Source: Cellulophaga omnivescoria (lineage in GTDB: Bacteria > Bacteroidota > Bacteroidia > Flavobacteriales > Flavobacteriaceae). Taken from it: a stretch of 64,000 nucleotides of DNA. This document shows positions 44,470 through 53,652 of the stretch, in pieces (the first letter of the stretch is position 1; each line of letters starts with the position of its first letter). A program made the position numbers and the translations under genes. Where the stretch lies: NCBI RefSeq assembly GCF_001999725.1, contig NZ_MDDP01000014.1:1-64000 (forward strand), read 5' to 3'. The notes beneath the pieces are model-generated. The model saw only the letters and a list, made by a program, of their open reading frames with translations. It was not told the DNA's origin and did not search any database.

Positions 44470-45894
44470 TTAATTTTTAAATACGCCTCCAGAAAATGGA
44501 TAATGCGCTATTGGCACACTCTGCTCCTTTAAAATTTTATTTGCTTTGGCTACTATTTCTGGATGCTTGGTAGATACATCTTCTTTCTCATACAAATCTG
44601 TTTCTAAATTGTACAATTCTGTTTGGTAATTATCTTTATAACGTACTGCTTTCCAGTGACCAAAACGTGTAGCCTGCTTAAATCCTTTTACAGATTTACC
44701 TTCCTGAATTTCCCAATATAAAAAATCATGTTTAGGTTGTTTGTTGCCTAAAAGTTCTGGTAAAAAAGAAATACCGTCTGTTTTATTAGGTACTTTTGCA
44801 TCTGCTACTTCTGCAAATGTTGGCATAACATCATAAAAAGTACTGGGATGATTAGTGGTTACTCCTCCTTTTATTTTTCCTTTCCAGTAGGCTATCATTG
44901 GCACTCTTACGCCTCCTTCATACAAATCTCTTTTGTAACCGTGTAAATTGCCAGAGCTATTAAAAAAAGTATAATCATGATGGTTTTCATTGGTTGGTCC
45001 GTTATCACTAGAAAATACAATTAACGTATTTTCTAACTCACCGCTTTCTTTAAGTTTAATAAATAAGCGCTTTATTTGTGTGTCCAACATTGTAATGCGA
45101 GCTGCGTGTCTGCGCTCTATCTCTGGCCACTCTTGTATTTTATCACTGTACAAATCATTTTTACTTAAAAAGAACTCGTGTGCGTGTGGCGTTCTATAAG
45201 ACATGTATAAGAAAAACGGCTTACTAGCATCCTTTTTATCTAAATACTCTAGTGCAAAATTGGTTCTAAACTCATCTAAACAACTGTAATTATTATAGTT
45301 GTAAAAAATAGAATCTTGGTTATTATTTACCCAATGTACACGCTCATCTATTTCATTACCATTGGCATCTTCTCCCCATTGTTCTTGTACAGCATAGGTA
45401 AACCCTCTGCCTTTTGCCCAGGTAGATACATCTTCTGGTACACCCAAATGCCATTTACCAATCATAGCTGTTTGGTAGCCAGATTGCTGTAGCATTTCTC
45501 CAATAGTTTTTTCTGATTTTTTTAAAGGAACCCTATCATATTTGTTAGGGTACTCTCCTTTATTACCTCTAATACTAACGTGGCCTGTGTGTAAGCCTGT
45601 CATTAATACAGCTCTAGAAGGCGAACATACAGATGTACCCGCATAAAATTCTGTAAAACGCATACCTACAGAAGCCAAACTATCTAAAAACGGGGTTTTA
45701 ATTACTTTTTGTCCGTATGAACCCAGCTCTCCATAGCCCATATCATCTGCCAATAAAAAAATAATATTTGGCTTTTTAGTTTGAGGTTTTTCCTTTTGCT
45801 CACTAGAAGCAACTAAGGCAATATCTTTTTTATTTTTAGTATTGCAAGAGATACAAAATGCAAGCAGTAATATTGATAAAATACAATTTTTCAT
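44470..45894 (-). CDS. S1 sulfatase, lipoprotein (sulfatase 4)
   Basis: A 474-residue sulfatase. The lipoprotein signal ends at C17 (AFCISC). ADDMGYGELGSYGQ, the formylglycine precursor C90 in CSPSRAVLMTGLHTGHVSIRGN, GKWHLGVPEDVSTW and FSSDNGPTNENHHD are all present. The LMTGLHTGH..IRGN block groups it with sulfatases 1 and 6. It is tightly packed in the operon (1 bp after sulfatase 5, 4 bp before sulfatase 3), so all three should be made together. Confidence 0.95.
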   Translation of the reverse strand: MKNCILSILLLAFCISCNTKNKKDIALVASSEQKEKPQTKKPNIIFLLADDMGYGELGSYGQKVIKTPFLDSLASVGMRFTEFYAGTSVCSPSRAVLMTGLHTGHVSIRGNKGEYPNKYDRVPLKKSEKTIGEMLQQSGYQTAMIGKWHLGVPEDVSTWAKGRGFTYAVQEQWGEDANGNEIDERVHWVNNNQDSIFYNYNNYSCLDEFRTNFALEYLDKKDASKPFFLYMSYRTPHAHEFFLSKNDLYSDKIQEWPEIERRHAARITMLDTQIKRLFIKLKESGELENTLIVFSSDNGPTNENHHDYTFFNSSGNLHGYKRDLYEGGVRVPMIAYWKGKIKGGVTTNHPSTFYDVMPTFAEVADAKVPNKTDGISFLPELLGNKQPKHDFLYWEIQEGKSVKGFKQATRFGHWKAVRYKDNYQTELYNLETDLYEKEDVSTKHPEIVAKANKILKEQSVPIAHYPFSGGVFKN

Positions 45895-45895
45895 A

Positions 45896-47320
45896 TCACT
45901 TAATATTTAAATTTGCATAAACAGGAACAGCTTCCTTTTCCCAATTTGCAAGGTCATTTTTAAGCTCTTCTTCTATTTGAAGACCTTTACCCATTAAATC
46001 ATCTTGCTCGCTTATATCTTTAGCTACATTAAATAATTGGTAGGTACCACTGTGATATTTAATCAATTTATAATCGCCTGCCATTACAGCAGCATATTGA
46101 TCTTCATAACTTCTAAAAAAGTATAAATTTCTTTTTTCTAAAGTTTCACCTTTTAAAACCGGTAATAAACTAACACCGTTAATTTGAGTGTCTTCGCATT
46201 TTTTACCAGAGGCTATTTCTATTAAAGTAGGATAAATATCTATAGATTGTACTGGTACATTTGTCTCTGTGTTGGCTTTGGTTACTCCAGGATAATTTAT
46301 AAGTAATGGTACACGTGCACCACCTTCACCTAACGTATTACCACCTTTTTTACCACCACTTAAAGGTGCATTTGTATACGCGCCACCTTGGTCTGATAAT
46401 ACTATAATTACTGTATTATTTGCAATTCCTTTATCTTCTAATGCTTTGCGTACACGGCCAACAGACTCATCCATAGCCTCTACCATTGCAGCGTGGTGCG
46501 CATATTTTCCTTTTAGGCCAGCATCTTGGTATTTTTTTAGCAAGTCTTTACGACCTATAGATGGTCCGTGAACAGAATAATACCAAAAAGATAGCATAAA
46601 AGGCTGGTCTTTATCATACTCTTTTATAAAGTTAACCGCACCATCTGTTAGCACATCCGTTAAATAATCTCCTTTTTTAACTCCTGATTTTAAAAACCCT
46701 CTTGGATCATCTTCTGCCTTAAAAAATGGGTAGTAATAGCTTTTGGGGTGTCCTGCATTGGTTGTACCATATTCTGCATCAAAACCTTGATCTTTTGGGT
46801 AACGTCCTGGGTGACCTAAATGCCATTTACCAATAAACATGTTATAATACCCAAATTCTTTTAAACACTCTGCATACGTTATTTCTTTTAATGGCAAATA
46901 ATTTCTAGAAGGCATTTGTACAGGGTCTGTAGGCCATAAGTTATATTCTGCTTCTGGATTATCTTTATTTAATGAAATATGCCTAGGCATACCAAGCCTA
47001 ATGGCTTCTTTACCGGTAAGCAAAGACAACCTACTTGGACTGCAAGTAGGTGTTGGTATATATGCCCTTGTAAAGTCTAAACTTTCTTTTTTAAATTTAT
47101 CTAAGTTAGGTGTAGTAAAAGTTTGATTTCTATACCCAATATCAGACCAACCGTAATCGTCTACAAACAACAATACAATGTTTGGTTTTTTAGATGTTAT
47201 TTCTGGTTGCTTAACAACTATATTTTCTGTCTGTTTTGGTTTGTTTTTACATGCTGTAAAAACAAATACAAAACCCATTACAGCAAGTAATGAGTTTTTG
47301 TAAATGTATGCTCTTTTCAA
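45896..47320 (-). CDS. S1 sulfatase, lipoprotein (sulfatase 5)
   Basis: A 474-residue sulfatase with a lipoprotein signal ending at C24 (VFTAC). VDDYGWSDIGYRNQ forms the metal site, C93 in CSPSRLSLLTGKEAIRLGM is the formylglycine precursor, and GKWHLGHPGRYPKDQGFD and LSDQGGAYTNAPLSGGKKGG follow. It is related to sulfatase 10 and more distant from sulfatases 1, 4 and 6. It is the first gene of the operon sulfatase 5-4-3-GH2. The tandem direct-repeat motif site 2 lies 46-85 bp upstream of its start codon. Confidence 0.95.
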   Translation of the reverse strand: MKRAYIYKNSLLAVMGFVFVFTACKNKPKQTENIVVKQPEITSKKPNIVLLFVDDYGWSDIGYRNQTFTTPNLDKFKKESLDFTRAYIPTPTCSPSRLSLLTGKEAIRLGMPRHISLNKDNPEAEYNLWPTDPVQMPSRNYLPLKEITYAECLKEFGYYNMFIGKWHLGHPGRYPKDQGFDAEYGTTNAGHPKSYYYPFFKAEDDPRGFLKSGVKKGDYLTDVLTDGAVNFIKEYDKDQPFMLSFWYYSVHGPSIGRKDLLKKYQDAGLKGKYAHHAAMVEAMDESVGRVRKALEDKGIANNTVIIVLSDQGGAYTNAPLSGGKKGGNTLGEGGARVPLLINYPGVTKANTETNVPVQSIDIYPTLIEIASGKKCEDTQINGVSLLPVLKGETLEKRNLYFFRSYEDQYAAVMAGDYKLIKYHSGTYQLFNVAKDISEQDDLMGKGLQIEEELKNDLANWEKEAVPVYANLNIK

Positions 47321-47365
47321 AATTTAAAAATGTTTAATGTAAATATCTTTAATATGTGTACAGTA

Positions 47366-47405
47366 AATGTATCTGGTGGTTTACAAAATGTATTTTTCCG
47401 TAAAT
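47366..47405 (-). promoter_or_regulatory. Tandem direct-repeat regulatory motif, site 2 (sulfatase 5-4-3-GH2 operon)
   Basis: AATGTATCTGGTGGTTTACA (47366-47385) and AATGTATTTTTCCGTAAAT (47387-47405) repeat with a 21-bp period. The motif falls in the 103-bp gap between GH82 and sulfatase 5, so it is also just downstream of the GH82 stop codon. It matches sites 1 and 3. Confidence 0.55.
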
Positions 47406-47423
47406 TATAATGCACATTGTTAT

Positions 47424-48764
47424 TTAGTTACAGTCTGTATCACTCACGGCATCTTCTTCTGTTTGTACAATAAAACCATTTTTAAATCCTGTTCCAGAAA
47501 CAGTCTTTTTATTTAAAACAACTTTGTAATTTGGTGTATTTAGTACCGCACTTATTGATGGCCCCCAGTATGACTCGCCTCCTGCTGTAATTGGATTTTC
47601 ATCTATTAAATCTCTTAAATCACACGGCATAAATTTGTAATGTTTTGGTTTTAATTGAGCATCTTTATTACCATAAGTTGCATTAACATTGTTAATTGTA
47701 ACTTTACTAAAAGTGCCATCTACCAAACCTGGTGCACTGTATTTTTTAGAAACAAAGCCTCCCTCTATACGTACAGCAAAACCACAACTGTTTGCTGTTA
47801 TGCCATTTACATAAACTTTACCATTATGCATAGCATGAGGAGACACCATTACAGCTGCATTACCATTTGTACATGAAATGTTTTCACCGTACATATCATG
47901 TACTCCACCAATTTGTAAGTCGTTCATAAATGTCCAACCAGTTTCAAAACGAAGCGTTACACCACCCGTACCTTTTAAATTTTTATACAATACATTTTTA
48001 GCAGCTTGTACTTGCACCAAACCATACCCATAATCTGAGTTTAAAGTAACTGCATTTTTTACTACACCGTTTGTTGGCCACATATACTTATTGTTAAACT
48101 CGGTAATACCCATTGTAACCGCAGAAAACTTTGTAAGCGCATCTTTAACCCTAAAATCTGAAATTAAAAAATTAGATATATTATTTAAGTTAAATACAGC
48201 TACGTTACTGTTATTAGCCTTGGTTAGGTCTACAGTAAACTTTTCTCCGTTAGAACTTGATATGCTTACATTTTTAACAACCGCAGATTCTTTGCCAAAC
48301 GTAAACATTGCATAATTTTTGTTATCAGGCCTTGTAGACGGTCTAAAAACAGCTTCGCTATTTACAACTATATGTACGTTAGACTTTAGTTTTATTTCCG
48401 ATACTGTATACTCTCCCTTAGGTATAAGTAATTTGCCTCCTCCTTTAGAGGACACATCATTTATTGCTTCTTGTAGTTTTTTACTATCATCTGTGGCAAA
48501 AATTTTATCAACACCATAATCCTGTACCAAGTTTTTAGTAACAGCATAATTATTAGGTGGTGTGTAAAAATCAGTCTCATTAAGCATTAAAACTTTTACC
48601 TCTGTACTGTTCTCTTCTAAAATACTTAACTCGTCTGTAAAAGTATCTTTTTCATCATTAGAGCAAGAAATTAGAGCTATTGCTAAAAGCCCTAAAATAA
48701 AGTAGTTTGTTTTTAAACCATTAAAATTTAATTTTTTGTTTGCATTGTTATTGTTTTTCATCAT
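47424..48764 (-). CDS. GH82 (iota-carrageenase family) homologue with altered active-site positions
   Basis: A 446-residue beta-helix lipoprotein. C34 (IALISC) followed by SNDEKD suggests surface display. It aligns along its length with the Alteromonas iota-carrageenase as I remember it: TDDSKKLQEAIN, KSNVHIVV, GYGLVQVQAAKNVLYKNL, GGVTLRFETGWTFMND, AAVMVSPHAMHNGKVYV and SYWGPSISAVLN. Q251, E274 and H310 match Gln222, Glu245 and His281. The position of Asp247 is G276, and that of Glu310 is S339 (E334 lies close by). The fold and family are well supported; activity on iota-carrageenan is not. It could be a divergent endo-hydrolase or a binding protein. Confidence 0.82.
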   Translation of the reverse strand: MMKNNNNANKKLNFNGLKTNYFILGLLAIALISCSNDEKDTFTDELSILEENSTEVKVLMLNETDFYTPPNNYAVTKNLVQDYGVDKIFATDDSKKLQEAINDVSSKGGGKLLIPKGEYTVSEIKLKSNVHIVVNSEAVFRPSTRPDNKNYAMFTFGKESAVVKNVSISSSNGEKFTVDLTKANNSNVAVFNLNNISNFLISDFRVKDALTKFSAVTMGITEFNNKYMWPTNGVVKNAVTLNSDYGYGLVQVQAAKNVLYKNLKGTGGVTLRFETGWTFMNDLQIGGVHDMYGENISCTNGNAAVMVSPHAMHNGKVYVNGITANSCGFAVRIEGGFVSKKYSAPGLVDGTFSKVTINNVNATYGNKDAQLKPKHYKFMPCDLRDLIDENPITAGGESYWGPSISAVLNTPNYKVVLNKKTVSGTGFKNGFIVQTEEDAVSDTDCN

Positions 48765-48986
48765 AGTAAAATTAAGGTTGTTTAATTACTGCTCAAATCT
48801 AAACTGAATATTTAGTAAGATTGTACTCACAAGTAAAAAAACTGTATTTTATCGTAATTTTATAACCTACATAGTTTAACTAAACTATAATTAACTGAGA
48901 CATACTATTTACCTTTAACTACATTTTGTTACATACAACACTATATATTTGACCAAACCTTACCATAATTACAACCAAAAACAATT
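48765..48986. promoter_or_regulatory. Divergent promoter region between GH82 and the TonB-receptor-like gene
   Basis: This holds regulatory motif site 3 (48819-48860) on the GH82 side. No open frame is seen. The side near 48987 shows no confident promoter elements. Confidence 0.45.
48819..48860 (-). promoter_or_regulatory. Tandem direct-repeat regulatory motif, site 3 (GH82 gene)
   Basis: GATTGTACTCACAAGTAAAA (48819-48838) and ACTGTATTTTATCGTAATTT (48841-48860) repeat with a 22-bp period. The motif lies 55-96 bp upstream of the GH82 start codon, the same placement as site 1 before GH110. Confidence 0.5.
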
Positions 48987-51719
48987 ATGACAATTAACGT
49001 CTTTTATACCAAAGCATTTATTGTTTTATTATTACTTTTTATATCATTTGTAAGCTTAGCACAAACTAAAAATGGAATAATAGGCAAAGTTTTTGAAGAA
49101 AACAACCAACCAATTGAAGCTGCAACAGTTACATTACTTAACCCAAAAGATTCTACTTATATAGATTATACTATTACAAATACTACTGGTTATTTTAATT
49201 TAGATAAAGCAAAGGAAGGAAACTACATTTTACAAATCTCATCTATGGGATTTGAATCTTTTTTTAAAAATATTAATTATAATACAGATTTGCTAGACCT
49301 TAAAACAATTGTACTTAAAGAAGAGTCCTTTGCTTTAGACGGTATAACATTAACTGCTGTTGTACCCATACAAATAAAACAAGACACTATAGCCTACAAC
49401 GCAAACTCGTTTAAAACAAATCCTGATGATAATTTAGAAGAACTACTAACCAAACTACCTGGATTAGAAATTGATGCAGACGGAAATATTAATGCTCAAG
49501 GTAATGAAGTTGCCAAAATAATGGTAGATGGTAAAGAGTTTTTTGGTGGTGACCCATCTATTGTTTTAAAAAATTTATCTGCAGATGCTATTGCCAATAT
49601 AGAAATTATAGATAAAAAAAGTGATGAGGCAGAACTTACAGGTGTAGATGATGGCAACAAGCAAATGGTAATAAATTTTACGCTTAAAAAAACAAAAAAG
49701 AATAATGGTTTTGGCAAAGTATCTGCCGGGATGGGTTTAGACAGTAAGTATTTTAGCAACCTTAATTACAATAAATTTACTTCTAAAACTCAGTTTTCTG
49801 TAATAGGCAAACTTAATAATATAAACGTAACAGGCTCTAACATACAGGGCTTTTTAAAGAATGTAAATGGTATTGCAGATGAATCTGATGATGAGGAAGA
49901 TAACAACCAACAAAACAAAAGCTTGAGCGGGTATTTAAAAACTGGTGTTGCAGGCATAAATGTTGGTCACGAGTTTAAAGACAAAGAATCTTTAAACATA
50001 GATTTTTTTTACAACTTGTCTGATAATGAAGGAGTTTCTAACACTAAACGAATAAATTTTTCTAATAACTCTAATTTTGATTTTAGAACAGAAAATACTT
50101 TTAATAACAGCTCTAACAATTACAATCTAAATTTTGATTATAAAAATAAGTCTAACAAAAACAATAGCTTGTTAGTTAAAGGCAAGTTTACCAAAGATAA
50201 TATTGACTATACAACCAATAGAGATGGTTTTTATTTTAACGAGTTAAATGAATTAGCTACCTCTAATATACTGGCGTCTAATAATAAAAGAGATAAAAAC
50301 CTTGCAGACGTTACTATTAATTTTTACCAACGTTTGGCTAAACTTGGTCGTAGTTTTAATGTTGGATTAAGAACCACGGCTAACAACTCTAACAGGTTAA
50401 ATAACCAAACAACATTAATTACCAGAAAACAAAATACAAATAGCCCAACTACTAGCAATATTGATGCCATTAGAGATGAAGGTTTTTCAACCACTATGGT
50501 AAACCTCAACTTTAAATATACAGAACCCTTAGGCAACAACCACTATGCAAAATTAGAAACATATTTAAGAAACAGAACTAATAATGAAGATGTCCATCAA
50601 TCTAAAACTACAATAAGTACAACTGCCAAAGACGAGTTGCTTGCTTACAAGTACAAGCATATAGAAAATAGCACGCAAACAAGACTGGCACACAGCTACA
50701 GCCCAGGCAAATTAAATACCTATGCTGCAATAGAATTACAAGAACTAAGCAGAACGTTTGGTGTACTAACAGAAGTAGATATAGTTTCTAGCAAATTGTA
50801 TGTTAACCCTATGGCAAACATTGTTTACAAACCAGTTAGAGGTCAAAAATATAGACTGAATTACAGAAAAACGGTGCGCAACCCTAATAGTTTTCAGAGT
50901 TCTACTGTTATTAATGATATAAACCCATATAATATACGAAAAGGAAATCCTGAGTTAAATGCAGAAAAAACAAACGCATTTACCATAAATACGGTAGTAC
51001 ATAACTTTAAATCTGACTTAAGTTTTAACACCCGGTTTGACTACCAAAACACAGCAGATGCAATTATTAGGAGTATTACCATAGATGACGATTATATAAG
51101 AACTATTAGTTACCAAAACAGTGGCAAAAAAGAACGTTTTAATAGCAACATAAGCTTTAGTCAAAAACTAAAAGATATTGGACTTAGGTATACCTTTAAA
51201 AACAAAAACACCTACACCAGTGCCAACTCTATTGTTAATTTACAAACCAATAAAGTAATGTCTACAGATATTATGCTTAGCCTACTTTTAGAAAACAATA
51301 CTAAAAGTGCTTTAGATGTTAAAGCTGGTGCAACATACAGCACTAACAATACCACTTTTTCTATAGAAAACAACTTAGACAGAAAATTTACAAAACAGCA
51401 GTACTTTGTTATGTTTGATAAGGATTTTACCAAAAAGCTTAGCTTTAATACACAGTTAGATTATCTTGTTTTTGTTGATGATAAATTTAAATCTAACCAA
51501 AAACTACCTCTGTGGAACTCAACTATATCTTATGCTTTTTCTAAAAATAAAAGCAATATATTAAAATTAGTACTGATAGATTTATTAGATAAAAATATTA
51601 ATATAGAAAGAAGAAGTACTATAAACTACTTTGAAGAAACAGAATCTGAAAGCCTAGGGCGTTATATTATTTTAAGCTTTACGCATAAACTAAGAGGAAC
51701 AAAAAAGAAGACTAAATAA
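48987..51719 (+). CDS. TonB-receptor-like outer-membrane beta-barrel protein
   Basis: A 910-residue outer-membrane protein. The signal peptide ends near VSLAQ (about 26). A carboxypeptidase-regulatory-like domain (GIIGKVFEENNQPIEAATVTL) is followed by a plug-like region (LEELLTKLPGLEIDADGNIN, KIMVDGKEFFGGDPS, NIEIIDKKSDEAELTGVDDG) and a long barrel of the OMP_b-brl_3 type. It has no SusD partner. It is the only PUL-region gene besides lacI on the + strand and is divergent from GH82. It may import a small ligand or sense or export a related compound; the role is unknown. Its end overlaps a hairpin terminator. Confidence 0.88.
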   Translation: MTINVFYTKAFIVLLLLFISFVSLAQTKNGIIGKVFEENNQPIEAATVTLLNPKDSTYIDYTITNTTGYFNLDKAKEGNYILQISSMGFESFFKNINYNTDLLDLKTIVLKEESFALDGITLTAVVPIQIKQDTIAYNANSFKTNPDDNLEELLTKLPGLEIDADGNINAQGNEVAKIMVDGKEFFGGDPSIVLKNLSADAIANIEIIDKKSDEAELTGVDDGNKQMVINFTLKKTKKNNGFGKVSAGMGLDSKYFSNLNYNKFTSKTQFSVIGKLNNINVTGSNIQGFLKNVNGIADESDDEEDNNQQNKSLSGYLKTGVAGINVGHEFKDKESLNIDFFYNLSDNEGVSNTKRINFSNNSNFDFRTENTFNNSSNNYNLNFDYKNKSNKNNSLLVKGKFTKDNIDYTTNRDGFYFNELNELATSNILASNNKRDKNLADVTINFYQRLAKLGRSFNVGLRTTANNSNRLNNQTTLITRKQNTNSPTTSNIDAIRDEGFSTTMVNLNFKYTEPLGNNHYAKLETYLRNRTNNEDVHQSKTTISTTAKDELLAYKYKHIENSTQTRLAHSYSPGKLNTYAAIELQELSRTFGVLTEVDIVSSKLYVNPMANIVYKPVRGQKYRLNYRKTVRNPNSFQSSTVINDINPYNIRKGNPELNAEKTNAFTINTVVHNFKSDLSFNTRFDYQNTADAIIRSITIDDDYIRTISYQNSGKKERFNSNISFSQKLKDIGLRYTFKNKNTYTSANSIVNLQTNKVMSTDIMLSLLLENNTKSALDVKAGATYSTNNTTFSIENNLDRKFTKQQYFVMFDKDFTKKLSFNTQLDYLVFVDDKFKSNQKLPLWNSTISYAFSKNKSNILKLVLIDLLDKNINIERRSTINYFEETESESLGRYIILSFTHKLRGTKKKTK

Positions 51720-51740
51720 CAGGTATCTAGCCTTCTTTTT
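51702..51740. terminator. Bidirectional terminator between convergent genes
   Basis: AAAAAGAAGACTA (51702-51714) pairs with TAGCCTTCTTTTT (51728-51740) with one G-U mismatch. The stem begins before the stop codon of the barrel gene (51717-51719). It serves the barrel gene (+) and the isomerase gene ending at 51763 (-). Confidence 0.75.
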
Positions 51741-51762
51741 AAACTTAAAACAAACAATAATC

Positions 51763-52701
51763 TTACAGTTGTTTTGCTACTTTTAGCAACAAATCTTTTG
51801 TTTTTTGTACTCCTTCTTCTTCCGGTAATAAGGTACCTTCATACTCTATACCAACAAAACCAGTATATCCAGATTCTTTAACCAATTTCATTATTTTATA
51901 AAAATCTATATCAGCCTCTGTACCATCGGCAGCAAAATTTCTACTTTTAGCACTTACACCTTTTGCAAAGGGCAATAACTCTTTCATCCCTTTATACATA
52001 TCATAAGATGATAAACAATTTTTATCTTTATCTTTTTCTATACAAAAATTACCAAAATCTGGTAACGTTCCGCAGTTAGCCAAACCTACTTGTTTTATTA
52101 CATTAGCGAGCCATACACCATCTGATGAAAAACCTCCGTGATTTTCTACAACCACATTTATATTAGAACCTTTGGCAAAATCTGCTAATGTTGCTAAAGA
52201 AGCTGCAGATGCTTTTGCAGCATCACTTTTATTGTTTCCACCTCTTAAGTCTACACGTACCGTTTTACATCCTAAAAAATGAGCCGCATCTACCCATTTA
52301 TAATGTTTTTCTATAGATTTTAATCGCACTCTAGTTTCTGTATGAGCTAAACCACCTTCGCCACCTATCATTATTAGAACATTTTCTACACCAGCATCTG
52401 CTGCTCTAGAATTCATTTGCTTTAAGTACTCTTTATCTTTTGCTTTAGTTTTAAATAAGTTAGATACGTACTCTACACCTGTACAACCAAAACTTTGCGC
52501 TTTGGCAGCAAAATCTAAATGATCCATTTCTCCAGATTTTATAGCCCTATGAAAAGACCATTCTGCTAAAGACAATTTAAAAAACAAATCTTTGTCCGTG
52601 TTGGTAAAAGGCATTCCCAACATTGTGTTAGGTAACAAACTACCCAAGGTAAGTAAAGCTCCTGTTTGTGCAGATTTCTGTAAAAAGTTTCTTCTCTTCA
52701 T
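51763..52701 (-). CDS. Tat-exported sugar isomerase/epimerase (AP-endonuclease-2-like TIM barrel) 1
   Basis: A 312-residue protein. The Tat signal KRRNFLQKS is followed by a hydrophobic stretch to about residue 28. The xylose-isomerase-like TIM barrel shows FKLSLAEWSFHRAIKSGEMD, TVRVDLRGG, VVENHGGFSSDG, LPDFGNFCIEKDKD and GIEYEGTLLPEEEG, with Glu, Asp and His residues at the usual metal positions. Exported members of this family act on free or oxidised sugars rather than sugar phosphates. It is the last gene of the module with the GMC oxidoreductase, so a 3-keto-sugar substrate is an attractive but unproven guess. Confidence 0.85.
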   Translation of the reverse strand: MKRRNFLQKSAQTGALLTLGSLLPNTMLGMPFTNTDKDLFFKLSLAEWSFHRAIKSGEMDHLDFAAKAQSFGCTGVEYVSNLFKTKAKDKEYLKQMNSRAADAGVENVLIMIGGEGGLAHTETRVRLKSIEKHYKWVDAAHFLGCKTVRVDLRGGNNKSDAAKASAASLATLADFAKGSNINVVVENHGGFSSDGVWLANVIKQVGLANCGTLPDFGNFCIEKDKDKNCLSSYDMYKGMKELLPFAKGVSAKSRNFAADGTEADIDFYKIMKLVKESGYTGFVGIEYEGTLLPEEEGVQKTKDLLLKVAKQL

Positions 52702-52714
52702 CTTATATTGTTTT

Positions 52715-53632
52715 TTACTTAAAACTATCTACTTTTTTGTAAGCTTCTATTACCGCTTTTTCGCCTTCTTTTCCGGGTTTAGAATTTCGGTGCTCCATAC
52801 CTAAAATACCATTGTACTTTTTATCGTTAATAAACTTAAGCACATTAGTGTAATTTATTTCTCCTGTGGTAGGCTCATTACGCCCAGGATTATCTCCTAT
52901 TTGCAGGTATGCAATCTCATCCCAACAAGCTTCCATATTTGGTATTAAATTACCTTCTTGTATTTGTTGATGGTAAATGTCAAACAAAATTTTACAAGAC
53001 GGAGAATCTACTGCCTTACAAATATTATATGCCTGTGGAGAATCTGTTAAAAATGCCCCTGGATGATTAAAAAAGTTTAATGGCTCTAATACCATTGTTA
53101 AATTATGGGGTTCAAAAATAGCAGAAGCACGTTTTAAGGTCTCTACTACATTTGCTTCTTGATATCCTTCTTTTACTTTTTTAGCTGTATTTCCTGGAAC
53201 CACTGTCATCCACTTAGCATTAACCCTTTTTGCAACCTCTACAGACTCTTTACAGTATTTTATAAAAGCTTCTTGTGCATTTTTATCTCCAGAAGCTACA
53301 TTACCTTCTTTTAAAAAAACAGCTACAAAAACACCCATTTCTAAGCCTCTTTTTTGCATTGTTTTAGCCATTTTCTCTTGCAAGGCAACATCTCTTTTAC
53401 GCATTGTATTATCTTCAAAAGCCGTAAAACCTTGGTCTGCAATAAAGTTTAATTGATCTATTGGGTCTTTACCTGCACTATTTTCAAACATTCCTATGTG
53501 TGGCGCATACTTTAAGTTAAAAGTAGGTTTTACTATCTTCTGCTGCTTAGTTGCCGCGTAAGCAACAGAACTCCCTAATGTTAATGCACTAGCAGACAAG
53601 GCAGACTTTTGTATAAAGTTTCTTCTTTTCAT
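52715..53632 (-). CDS. Tat-exported hydroxypyruvate-isomerase-like TIM barrel protein 2
   Basis: A 305-residue protein. The Tat signal KRRNFIQKSALSASALTLGS ends near VAYA. The TIM barrel is of the hydroxypyruvate isomerase/sugar epimerase type, with YAPHIGMFENSAGKDPIDQL, VLEPLNFFNHPGAFLTDS, ILFDIYHQQIQEGNL, LQIGDNPGRNEPTTGEINY and GILGMEHRNSKPG. The Glu, Asp, His and Glu ligands of the divalent metal site can be seen. It lies 13 bp upstream of isomerase 1 and shares little sequence with it beyond the fold and Tat signal. Two different isomerases after one oxidoreductase suggest successive steps on one sugar. Confidence 0.87.
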   Translation of the reverse strand: MKRRNFIQKSALSASALTLGSSVAYAATKQQKIVKPTFNLKYAPHIGMFENSAGKDPIDQLNFIADQGFTAFEDNTMRKRDVALQEKMAKTMQKRGLEMGVFVAVFLKEGNVASGDKNAQEAFIKYCKESVEVAKRVNAKWMTVVPGNTAKKVKEGYQEANVVETLKRASAIFEPHNLTMVLEPLNFFNHPGAFLTDSPQAYNICKAVDSPSCKILFDIYHQQIQEGNLIPNMEACWDEIAYLQIGDNPGRNEPTTGEINYTNVLKFINDKKYNGILGMEHRNSKPGKEGEKAVIEAYKKVDSFK

Positions 53633-53652
53633 ATAAGTTTAATTTGCATTGA

